Shown: positions 45,482-52,404 of the stretch, piece by piece
Layout of the letters: each line of letters starts with the position of its first letter
Position numbering within the stretch: the first letter of the stretch is position 1
DNA from: Pseudomonas fluorescens
GTDB taxonomy: Bacteria > Pseudomonadota > Gammaproteobacteria > Pseudomonadales > Pseudomonadaceae
NCBI RefSeq assembly: GCF_040448305.1
Contig: NZ_CP148752.1
Location: 5,309,501 to 5,373,500 of the forward strand
DNA: 64,000 nucleotides
Direction of reading: 5' to 3'
The notes under the pieces: model-generated
What the model saw: only the letters and a program-made list of their open reading frames with translations
What the model was told of the DNA's origin: nothing
The model's database searches: none
Position numbers and translations under genes: made by a program

Positions 45482-45670
45482 GAAATTCTCCTGTATGAAA
45501 AACTGAACTGTGCGCCCCCTATTCTTACGAAAAAAACCGCCTTTACCAACCCTCAAATCAAGTTGTGATTCCCTGGCGACTTCGACAGTTTCCCCACGCA
45601 TCGGGACAGTCACCGTTCGTCCGGCCAAAAAGAAACTTCAAAAATTGCATTTGATCTCGGCTCAAAACAA

Positions 45671-45686
45671 CTGTACAAAAACACAG
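45671..45686 (+). promoter_or_regulatory. LexA (SOS) box before the HTH gene
   Basis: CTGTACAAAAACACAG fits CTGT-N8-ACAG exactly and the flanks (AA...TA) extend the palindrome toward the SOS consensus. It lies 38 bases before the start codon of the gene at 45724, over its likely promoter (TATATTTT follows). The divergent gene at 45481 is 190 bases away. Confidence 0.7.
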
Positions 45687-45723
45687 TATATTTTGACCAA
45701 CACTCTCGAGCCCGGAGAACACC

Positions 45724-46041
45724 ATGGCCTCTCAAGCGATGAAAATCACCCTGGAACGTATCGCCCTCTTCCAATTCACCCCGGCCCACTGTGCCCAGGC
45801 CCGAGCGATGCTGGGCTGGAGTGTGCAAGAGCTGTCGCGAGAGTCCCGAGTCTCGGTGGATGCCATTCAACGCTTCGAGGCGCGCGAGGAGGTGCTGGAT
45901 GTCACGCGCCTGGCGCTGGCCTATCGCTTCGAATCGGAAGGGTTGGTGTTCTTCCCGGGGTTTGCGCCGGGTCGAGGGATGAATGTGAAGGGTTCGACGC
46001 CGAATCCGGTTGGGCGGGCGGACTTTGCGATGGTGGAGTGA
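45724..46041 (+). CDS. HTH (XRE-like) small regulator, probably SOS-induced
   Basis: A 105-residue protein with a helix-turn-helix at about residues 24-65: CAQARAMLGWSVQELSRESRVSVDAIQRFEARE has the Q-A-R-x-x-L-G-W-S form of XRE regulators related to phage C1-like proteins (quoted in pieces ARAMLGWSVQEL and VSVDAIQRFE). The C-terminal part (FESEGLVFFPGFAPGRG) is a conserved Pseudomonas tail. The ATG follows GGAGAACACC. A LexA box stands just upstream, so it is probably repressed by LexA and turned on by DNA damage. P. aeruginosa is known to have similar small LexA-controlled genes, but I cannot confirm orthology. Confidence 0.75.
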   Translation: MASQAMKITLERIALFQFTPAHCAQARAMLGWSVQELSRESRVSVDAIQRFEAREEVLDVTRLALAYRFESEGLVFFPGFAPGRGMNVKGSTPNPVGRADFAMVE

Positions 46042-46088
46042 GGGATATATGAGGGCCACTTCATGGCAAGTGGCCCTGCCTCAGCAGC

Positions 46089-47147
46089 TTACGCGTTCTG
46101 CGTCATCACCCGCTCACTCTCCCCTTCCACCGCCAGCCACCACGCCCCACCACGCTGCGGATGCATCAAGTTGAACGCCTCTCCCATCTGCGGTGTGGTG
46201 ATCGATACGTTGCGATCCCAGGCCAGGGCCAGGATGCGGTCGAAGGGTTCGTACCAGGCGTGCATCGACAGGTCGAAGGTGCCGTTGTGGATCGGCAGTA
46301 GCCAGCGGCCCTTGAGGTCGAGGTGGGCTTGCAGGGTTTGTTCGGGTTGCATGTGCACATGCGGCCAGTCGACGTTGTAGGCACCGGTTTCCATCAGGGT
46401 CAGGTCGAATGGGCCGTACTGTTCGCCGATGCGTTTGAAACCGTCGAAGTAGCCACTGTCACCGCTGAAGAAGAGGCGTGTGTCGCCGTCGATCATCACC
46501 CACGAAGCCCAGAGGGTGCTGTTGCTGTCGAACAGGCCACGGCCGGAAAAGTGCTGCGACGGGGTGGCGATGAACTGGATGCCATCGACTTCCGTGCCTT
46601 GCCACCAATCCAGTTGGCGGACTTTGCTGGCGTCGATGCCCCACTTGATCAGGGTGTCGCCTACGCCCAGCGGGGTCAGGAAGTGTTTGGTCTTGTCCGC
46701 GAGCTTCAGCACGGCCTGATGATCCAGGTGGTCATAGTGGTCGTGGGACAGGATCACTGCTTCGATCGGTGGCAGTTCTTCCAGGCTGATCGGTGGCTGG
46801 TGAAAACGCTTGGGGCCGGCCCATTGCACGGGCGAGGCACGCTCGGCGAAGACCGGGTCGGTGATCCAGAACTTGTCGCGCAGCTTGAGCAGCACCGTGG
46901 AGTGGCCCAGGCGATAGACGCTGTGGTTGGGCGCGGCGATCAGCGCGGCTTGAGTCAGGGCTTGCACCGGGACGGGCGCACTCGGGCGGGTGTTTTGCGG
47001 CTTGTGGAACAGCACGTTCCACAGGATGCCCATGGTTTTGCCAAAGCTTAAACGTTGAACCGGCGTGAAGTTTTGATACTGCCCTTGAGCCTGTCGGGAC
47101 GCTTCAGGAGTGGAGGCGTTGTCCGCCGGGGAGTTTGAATTGGCCAT
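46089..47147 (-). CDS. Metallo-beta-lactamase-fold hydrolase, NAPE-PLD/UlaG-like
   Basis: A 352-residue hydrolase with the binuclear zinc motif H-x-H-x-D-H in VILSHDHYDHLDH (about 132-144). Further metal ligands are expected in ATPSQHFSGRG and FSGDSGYFDGF (about 190-240) and a late His in LLPIHNGTFD. The PNHSVYRLGHSTVLLKL-type opening (about 68-84) is typical of N-acyl-phosphatidylethanolamine phospholipase-like members of the family. The substrate is unknown. The start MANSNSPADN was chosen over a Met 26 codons upstream because that part has no family support. It is transcribed divergently from a TetR-family regulator with two operator-like palindromes between them. Confidence 0.88.
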   Translation of the reverse strand: MANSNSPADNASTPEASRQAQGQYQNFTPVQRLSFGKTMGILWNVLFHKPQNTRPSAPVPVQALTQAALIAAPNHSVYRLGHSTVLLKLRDKFWITDPVFAERASPVQWAGPKRFHQPPISLEELPPIEAVILSHDHYDHLDHQAVLKLADKTKHFLTPLGVGDTLIKWGIDASKVRQLDWWQGTEVDGIQFIATPSQHFSGRGLFDSNSTLWASWVMIDGDTRLFFSGDSGYFDGFKRIGEQYGPFDLTLMETGAYNVDWPHVHMQPEQTLQAHLDLKGRWLLPIHNGTFDLSMHAWYEPFDRILALAWDRNVSITTPQMGEAFNLMHPQRGGAWWLAVEGESERVMTQNA

Positions 47148-47268
47148 GACTGAATGACTCCAGAAAAACCGCGCATGACGCGATTTTTCGCTTTGGGACG
47201 ATAAATGGCCAAGGCACGCACGCATCAGCCGGACTTTCTATTTTTACTGGGCAGGATTAACAAAACAT

Positions 47269-47331
47269 TACACTGCACAGTGTAGTTTCTAGGTTGCATC
47301 AAAGTCGATGACAAGTAAACTGCTGAGTGTA
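47269..47331. promoter_or_regulatory. Two TetR-type operators
   Basis: TACACTG-CA-CAGTGTA (47269-47284) is a 7+7 palindrome. TAAACTG-CT-GAGTGTA (47316-47331) is a near copy 47 bases away. They lie in the divergent promoter between the hydrolase (47147, minus) and the TetR gene (47363, plus), the place expected for binding of that regulator. Confidence 0.65.
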
Positions 47332-47362
47332 ATTCCTCCCTTCTCCCTGCCGAAGCGTACTT

Positions 47363-47974
47363 ATGACAGCTCCACAGCGCCTCACCGACCGAAAACGCCA
47401 AGCGATCATTCAAGCCGCGATCAACGAATTCCGTGACAACGGTTTCGAGATCACCAGCATGGACAAGATTGCTGCCACTGCCGGTGTGTCGAAGCGCACG
47501 GTGTACAACCACTTCCCCAGCAAGGAAGAGCTGTTCGCCGAAATCCTCAATCAATTATGGATCCGGGTAACGGAAGAACAGGAAACGGCTTACCGCCCCG
47601 ACCTGCCGTTGCGCGATCAATTGCGCGTATTGCTGAAGGCCAAGCTGCAAATGTTGGGCGATGACAATTTTCTCGACCTGGCGCGGGTGGCGATAGCGGC
47701 GACGATTCATTCCCCGGAGCGGGCGCAGGATATGGTGGCGCGAATGGGCGAACGCGAAGAAGGGCTGACGGTGTGGATTCGTGCCGCTCAAGCGGATGGC
47801 CGATTGAAAGCCACTGCCCCTGATTTTGCCGCACAACAGGTGCAGGGGCTGCTCAAGTCGTTTGCCTTCTGGCCGCAGATTTCCATGGGCAAGCCAGGCT
47901 TGTCACCCGAAGAACAACACCAGGTCGCCGAGTCCGCGCTGGACATGTTTCTGGCCTGCTATCAGTTGCAATAA
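47363..47974 (+). CDS. TetR/AcrR-family regulator
   Basis: A 203-residue repressor. The HTH at about 30-55 (TSMDKIAATAGVSKRTVYNHFPSKEELF, here in pieces IAATAGVSKRTVYNHF) is preceded by helix QAIIQAAINEFRDNGFE. The ligand-binding C-terminal domain (about 70-200) resembles the 'TetR_C' of AcrR-like proteins with no specific ligand clue. It is divergent from the metallo-hydrolase and probably represses it and itself via the paired palindromes. The ATG at 47363 lacks a strong ribosome site. Confidence 0.88.
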   Translation: MTAPQRLTDRKRQAIIQAAINEFRDNGFEITSMDKIAATAGVSKRTVYNHFPSKEELFAEILNQLWIRVTEEQETAYRPDLPLRDQLRVLLKAKLQMLGDDNFLDLARVAIAATIHSPERAQDMVARMGEREEGLTVWIRAAQADGRLKATAPDFAAQQVQGLLKSFAFWPQISMGKPGLSPEEQHQVAESALDMFLACYQLQ

Positions 47975-48093
47975 ATGACAAGGTCGACGGCGGCGTCGAA
48001 GGATTGATGGCTCTGATTTGAATGGCGCGATGTGTTTCAGAATGAAACCGGCGCTGAGGCTATAGTGAGCCTCAACCAAGAACCTGAACGGTT

Positions 48094-48972
48094 TCACGGC
48101 AGTTTCAGCGCCCGCCCCAACTCATCGAACAAGGTGACCACCGAGCGCAAGGCACGGCAGTCGGGACGGGTCAGCAGCCACAGCGCGGTGTCGTATCCGT
48201 GCAGTGGTTCGCTCAGCGGCTGTAATCCGTCGCCGATCAAGAAGTCCGGTAACGCCGCTACACCCAGCCCCGCCCTGACCAACTCGGTCACCGACAGCAT
48301 GCTGTTGCAGCGATATCCTGGCGTTACGCCCGGCAAGGCTTGGCGACGCCAGGTAACGGTCGGGTGATCCGGCAGGAAGTCATCCGGGGCGATCCAGGTC
48401 AATGCGGCCAGGTCGGTGCTATTGACCGCTTGCAGGTATCGCTCGCTAGCGCACACGCGGTAGGCAATGTCCGCCAGCCGCCGTCCCACCAGATGCTCCG
48501 GTGGTGTGCGGGTCAGGCGCAGGGCGATATCGGCATCCCGACGGCTGAGGTTGGCAAAATCATTGGACGTACTGAGTTCGAGGGTCAGCGCCGGATAGTT
48601 CGGCATGAACTGCGCCAGCGCCGGCAACAGCAAACCTTGCAGGACCGAATCGGTACAGGTCAGGCGCACGATGCCGCTGATCACTTCACCGCCCTGCTCC
48701 ACACCGATGCGCGCCGCCTCCAGCGCCTGCTCAGCGCGCTCGGCCTGTTCCGCCAGGGACTGCGCCAGGGTGGTGGGCAGGTAACCGGCGCGGCTTTTTT
48801 CGAACAGTTGCTGGCCCAGCGCAGCCTCCAACCGGCGCACCGCTCGAAACACCGTCGAGACATCCACCTTGAGCAGTTGCGCGGCCCGAGCCAGAGAGCC
48901 GCCGCGCACCAGCGCGAGGATCAGGGCCAGGTCCGGGTAGTCCAGTCGATAGTGCGTCGCTGCATTGATCAC
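48094..48972 (-). CDS. LysR-family regulator
   Basis: A 292-residue LysR-type regulator. The most likely start is a GTG at 48972 giving (M)INAATHYRLDYPDLALILALVRGGSL. The open frame continues 82 codons beyond into the neighbouring promoter and gene and is not coding there. The winged HTH (about 10-65: LAQALILALVRGGSLARAAQLLKVDVSTVFRAVRRLEAALG, in pieces GSLARAAQLLKVDVSTV) is complete. The effector domain (about 90-285) ends in LFDELGRALKLP. It is divergent from a GATase-like gene and most likely controls that pair via direct repeats in the 78-base gap. Confidence 0.88.
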   Translation of the reverse strand: MINAATHYRLDYPDLALILALVRGGSLARAAQLLKVDVSTVFRAVRRLEAALGQQLFEKSRAGYLPTTLAQSLAEQAERAEQALEAARIGVEQGGEVISGIVRLTCTDSVLQGLLLPALAQFMPNYPALTLELSTSNDFANLSRRDADIALRLTRTPPEHLVGRRLADIAYRVCASERYLQAVNSTDLAALTWIAPDDFLPDHPTVTWRRQALPGVTPGYRCNSMLSVTELVRAGLGVAALPDFLIGDGLQPLSEPLHGYDTALWLLTRPDCRALRSVVTLFDELGRALKLP

Positions 48973-48979
48973 TTGAGAA

Positions 48980-49009
48980 AACGCCAATATTGAGTGCGTG
49001 AACGCCAAT
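48980..49009. promoter_or_regulatory. Direct repeats in the LysR/GATase gap
   Basis: AACGCCAAT occurs at 48980-48988 and again at 49001-49009, exactly 21 bases (two helix turns) apart, in the short divergent gap. This fits a binding region for the LysR protein. It is a weak call without data. Confidence 0.45.
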
Positions 49010-49050
49010 CTATAGTGGGCACCAGCAATCAACAAGTGCAGAGGCCCCAC

Positions 49051-49758
49051 ATGGAAACCCGCCCGATTCGCATCGCCCTGATCGGCGACCACGACCCGCA
49101 AGTCACCGCCCACCAGGCCATTCCCGTCGCCCTCGAAAAGGCCGCTGAACACTCTGGCCTGAACCTGCAATGGCAATGGTTGGCCACCAATGAAATACAC
49201 ACCGATGCACCGCTGCATACATTCGATGGCTTCTGGTGCGTACCGGCCAGCCCTTACCGGAGCACGGACGGTGCATTAAAAGCGATTCGTTTTGCCCGCG
49301 AACAACGGCGACCTTTCCTCGGCACCTGCGGTGGTTTTCAACACGCGGTGCTGGAATATGCGCGCAATGTGCTGGGCTGGTCGGATGCCGAACACGGCGA
49401 GACAAATCCCGATGCCGCACGGGCGCTGTTGACGCCGCTGTCGTGCGCGCTGGTGGAAGCGGTCGATACCATTCATTTACGTGAAGGCTCGTTGATCGCC
49501 GAGGCCTACGAAAGCGCCGAGATTCGTGAAGGCTATCGCTGTCGTTATGGGGTGAATCCGCAGTTCCAGGGGGAGTTGCTCAAGCGCGAACTTCAGGCCG
49601 TCGGCCACGATTCGGAACACGAACTGCGGGCAGTCGAACTCAGCGGTCATCCGTTCTTTGTCGCGACCTTGTTCCAACCCGAGCGGGCGGCGCTCAAGGG
49701 CGTCTTGCCGCCGTTGATTGGCGCCTTTGTCGAAGCCTGTGCGGGGCGCTCGTCATGA
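49051..49758 (+). CDS. CTP synthase-like class I glutamine amidotransferase domain protein
   Basis: A 235-residue protein starting METRPIRIALIGDHDPQVTAHQ, related to the C-terminal amidotransferase half of CTP synthase without the synthase half. Nucleophile C93 sits in FLGTCGGFQHAVLEY, and the catalytic His/Glu follow in SGHPFFVATLFQPE (about 207-220). The opening RIALIGDHDPQVTAHQAIPVAL is like that of pyrG relatives. It probably hydrolyses glutamine-type substrates or acts with an unknown partner. It overlaps the next gene by four bases (ATGA) and forms a two-gene operon with an ABM-domain protein. The LysR gene is divergent from it. Confidence 0.82.
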   Translation: METRPIRIALIGDHDPQVTAHQAIPVALEKAAEHSGLNLQWQWLATNEIHTDAPLHTFDGFWCVPASPYRSTDGALKAIRFAREQRRPFLGTCGGFQHAVLEYARNVLGWSDAEHGETNPDAARALLTPLSCALVEAVDTIHLREGSLIAEAYESAEIREGYRCRYGVNPQFQGELLKRELQAVGHDSEHELRAVELSGHPFFVATLFQPERAALKGVLPPLIGAFVEACAGRSS

Positions 49759-50078
49759 TCGCCGATACGCCAGTTGCGCCTTATTACGCGGTGATCTTCA
49801 CCTCACTGCGCACCGAGGGTGACCAGGGTTACGCCGAAGCGGCCGCACGGATGCTGGAACTGGTCCGTGAACAGCCGGGGTTTCTCGGTGTGGAATCGGC
49901 GCGGGGCGAGGATGGGCTTGGGATTACGGTGTCGTACTGGGCCAGTGAAGCGGCGATTCTGGCGTGGAAGCATCATCCTGAGCATACGGCCATTCGCGAG
50001 CGTGGGCGCTCGACCTGGTATGCGCGGTGTCATACGCGGGTGTGCCGGGTTGAGCGGGCTTACGGATTCAATCAGTAA
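49755..50078 (+). CDS. Antibiotic biosynthesis monooxygenase (ABM) domain protein
   Basis: A 107-residue ferredoxin-like-fold protein of the ABM/YgiN group. The core pattern is YYAVIFTSLRTEGDQGYAEAAARMLELVREQPGFLGVESARGEDGLGITVSYWAS (given in part as REQPGFLGVESARG and ISVSYWAS-like GITVSYWAS), followed by AWKHHPEHTAIRERGR. Members are small monooxygenases, heme-degrading enzymes or stress proteins; the exact substrate cannot be told. It is translationally coupled to the amidotransferase-like gene, so both are likely in one pathway. Confidence 0.85.
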   Translation: MIADTPVAPYYAVIFTSLRTEGDQGYAEAAARMLELVREQPGFLGVESARGEDGLGITVSYWASEAAILAWKHHPEHTAIRERGRSTWYARCHTRVCRVERAYGFNQ

Positions 50079-50103
50079 CTGATTTAGAGTTCTTCAGGCC
50101 GCC

Positions 50104-50197
50104 ATCGCGAGCAAGCTCGCTCCCACATTTTGATCCCGTTCGGTCACAACATTTGTGCGCGACAAAGATCTACTGTGGGAGCGAGCCTGCTCGCGAT
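50104..50197. repeat. REP pair
   Basis: ATCGCGAGCAAGCTCGCTCCCACA (50104-50127) and TGTGGGAGCGAGCCTGCTCGCGAT (50174-50197), tails facing each other with a 46-base spacer between. Confidence 0.9.
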
Positions 50198-50223
50198 GGG
50201 GCCAGTCAATTCACCGCAAATAC

Positions 50224-50550
50224 TCAACCCCGAACCAGACTGCGAACCGCCGAAATCTCCGGCACTTCCCGCCGGTTCATGTACACCCGCAACGGCTCGG
50301 TGATGTTGATCCGGTCATCGATGTTCTGGTCCAGCAACAACTGAATCAACTCACGCTTGAGCATCATGGTCTGCTCGGGTCCCGCGGCCCAGACGAATTC
50401 GCTGGTAGGGATAATGCCGTCGTCCGCCACGTCCATGCCAAACGAGTCTTCGCTGAAGCGCACGATGTAGTGGCCGGTCTTGCGGTTCAGGCCGACAAAG
50501 CCTTTGAGTTGGTCGGCAGCCTGGCAGATGAGCTGGGAAGTGATGCGCAT
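50224..50550 (-). CDS. Conserved hypothetical protein, 108 residues
   Basis: A small protein starting MRITSQLICQAADQLKGFVGLNRKTGHYIVRF; the 33 codons of open frame beyond look like untranslated leader. A beta-rich centre (HYIVRFSEDSFGMDVADDGIIPTSEFVWAAG) is followed by a helical segment (QTMMLKRELIQLLLDQNIDDRIN, shown as MLKRELIQLLLDQN) and a basic end. I recall similar Pseudomonas-only hypotheticals but no function. No partner gene overlaps it. It is bracketed by a REP pair downstream and its own promoter upstream. Confidence 0.6.
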   Translation of the reverse strand: MRITSQLICQAADQLKGFVGLNRKTGHYIVRFSEDSFGMDVADDGIIPTSEFVWAAGPEQTMMLKRELIQLLLDQNIDDRINITEPLRVYMNRREVPEISAVRSLVRG

Positions 50551-50761
50551 GGTAAACCCCGCAATGGTGATCGTTGGTATGCACGCAGGGCCTGCGTTTC
50601 CCTCTGCCGGGGAAATTGCAGGGCGCCAGCGTACTGCAAACGGGCGCACAAAAGCCCTGACGAAAATCAGCTTTAGACAGTTTTATGTCGGTCTGGCGAT
50701 AGCGCCTGCAACGATGAGTTGTTAAAAGGGACCGCTCACTTATTGCGAAAGGATCTCGACC

Positions 50762-51886
50762 ATGCCCGCAACCTTTACTAAAAGCGCCCTGTTACTGAGC
50801 CTGTTGCTCGGCCTCGGCCACGCACAGGCCGCCAGCGAACCTGGCCCCTCGGCACTGGCGACCCGTTTGGGCATTCCGCATCCAGCAGTGATCGCCCACC
50901 GCGGCGCGTCGTTCGATGCGCCGGAATCCACCGCCGCCGCCTACAAGACTGCCCGCGACCTGGGCGCCGACTACCTTGAGCTGGATCTGCAGCGCAGCAA
51001 GGATGGCGTGCTGTTTGCCCTGCACGACAACAATCTGCAACGCACCACCGACGTCGCCAGCAAATTCCCCGAGCGCAAGGACAGCCCAGCCAATGCGTTC
51101 ACCATGGCCGAACTGAAAACCCTGGACGCGGGCAGCTGGTTCAATGCCGCGTACCCGGATCGCGCACGTCCGGCCTTCGCGGGCCTGAAGATCCTGACCC
51201 TTGATGAAATCATCGACATCGCCGAGGGCAACAGCCTGCACAAGCCCGGCCTGTACATCGAGACCAAGGAGCCCAAGCAGTTTCCCGGCATCGAACACGA
51301 CCTCAAGGAACAACTTCAGGGCCGCGGCTGGCTGAGCCCGACCGGTTCGAAACTGGCAAAAAGCGAGCTGGCGGTCGGCCAGGGCAAAGGCAAGGTGGTC
51401 TTGCAGACCTTCGAGAAGAGCAGCCTCGAACTGCTGCAAAAAGAGATGCCGACGGTGCCGAAGATCCTGCTGTTGTGGGTCGGTGAAGGCAGTATCGAGC
51501 CCAAGTCCAAGGTGACATTTGCCGAGTCCGGCGAAAAGGACAAAGCCGCTTACTACGCCAAACAGCAACCGAAGGACAAGGCCGAGTTCCAGCAATGGGT
51601 CGACTACGCCAAGGCCCAGGGCGCAATCGGCACCGGCCCGTCCGCCGCGCTGACCCAGGGTGGCGACCAGAGTTACTCGGATCTGGTGCAACCCTGGATG
51701 AACCAGTACACCCACGACCAGGGCCTGCTGGTGCACGTCTACACCATCGACGATGCAGTGGACTACCAGAAAGTCATGGACGCCGGAGTCGACGGTATCT
51801 TCACCAATCGCGCCAGTGAGTTGTTGAAGTTCTATAAACGACCGGCGGCGAGTGTCGATCAAGTGTTGAAGAACAACGGCTATTGA
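50762..51886 (+). CDS. glpQ: Periplasmic glycerophosphodiester phosphodiesterase
   Basis: A 374-residue GlpQ hydrolysing glycerophosphodiesters to glycerol-3-phosphate and an alcohol. The signal peptide is about residues 1-24 (ending AQAAS). Catalytic motifs: AHRGASFDAPESTAAAY (about 44-60, with the HR and E of the active site), YLELDLQRSKDGVLFALHDNNL (about 71-92, with E/D metal ligands and the second His), and IETKEPKQFPG (about 162-172). The length is that of the periplasmic GlpQ type. A Shine-Dalgarno (AAAGGA) stands before the ATG. It is transcribed alone. A single REP unit follows at 51919-51940. Confidence 0.92.
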   Translation: MPATFTKSALLLSLLLGLGHAQAASEPGPSALATRLGIPHPAVIAHRGASFDAPESTAAAYKTARDLGADYLELDLQRSKDGVLFALHDNNLQRTTDVASKFPERKDSPANAFTMAELKTLDAGSWFNAAYPDRARPAFAGLKILTLDEIIDIAEGNSLHKPGLYIETKEPKQFPGIEHDLKEQLQGRGWLSPTGSKLAKSELAVGQGKGKVVLQTFEKSSLELLQKEMPTVPKILLLWVGEGSIEPKSKVTFAESGEKDKAAYYAKQQPKDKAEFQQWVDYAKAQGAIGTGPSAALTQGGDQSYSDLVQPWMNQYTHDQGLLVHVYTIDDAVDYQKVMDAGVDGIFTNRASELLKFYKRPAASVDQVLKNNGY

Positions 51887-51918
51887 GCCGTGCCTGGCAT
51901 GACACCGAGGTGCCTGCA

Positions 51919-51940
51919 TCGCGAGCAGGCTCGCTCCTAC
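51919..51940. repeat. Single REP unit
   Basis: ATCGCGAGCAGGCTCGCTCCTA, one unpaired copy of the family found all through the window. Confidence 0.8.
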
Positions 51941-52038
51941 TGGGATTGATGCAGGACATGTCGAGGGATTTAAGGGTGGATTAAGTTACACAGGCTAACC
52001 TGATCTCACTTGAACGGATCACCCAAGGAAAGAAGCCC

Positions 52039-52344
52039 ATGAAGACCCTGACTGCTTTGTTGACCGCTGCAACCCTGACCCTCAGCGCCGGCCTGGCCCA
52101 GGCCGATGTGCGGGTCGATCAGATCCCGCAACTGGTCAAGGACGGCAAGATCAAGCCACTGGAAGACCTGAACAAGATCGCCCTGGATCTGCACCCGGGT
52201 GCAACGATTACCAAGACCGAGCTGGACAACCACTTCAACGGTTACGAGTACGAAGTCGAACTGCGTGACGCCAAGAACGTCGAGTGGGATGTGGACATCG
52301 ATGCCTCCAACGGCAAGGTCCTGGAAAACAAACAGGACACGTAA
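52039..52344 (+). CDS. Exported PepSY-domain protein
   Basis: A 101-residue protein with a signal peptide (MKTLTALLTAATLTLSAGLAQA, about 1-22). One PepSY domain covers the mature part: VRVDQIPQLVKDGKIKPLEDLNKIALD..., GYEYEVELRDAKNVEWDVDIDASNGKVLENKQD (quoted in part). PepSY domains are small periplasmic modules thought to inhibit proteases or bind ligands. Homologues often sit beside two-component systems, but none is here. A GGA site (AAGGAAAG) precedes the ATG. A strong terminator follows, shared with the convergent chemoreceptor gene. Confidence 0.85.
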   Translation: MKTLTALLTAATLTLSAGLAQADVRVDQIPQLVKDGKIKPLEDLNKIALDLHPGATITKTELDNHFNGYEYEVELRDAKNVEWDVDIDASNGKVLENKQDT

Positions 52345-52356
52345 TCGCGAAACAGA

Positions 52357-52392
52357 CAAAAGCCGCACGATGGGAACATCGTGCGGCTTTTG
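52357..52392. terminator. Bidirectional terminator PepSY gene / chemoreceptor
   Basis: CAAAAGCCGCACGATG (52357-52372) and CATCGTGCGGCTTTTG (52377-52392) form a perfect 16-bp stem with a GGAA loop, ending in T-runs on both strands. Confidence 0.9.
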
Positions 52393-52404
52393 CGTTTTCG
52401 GGAT

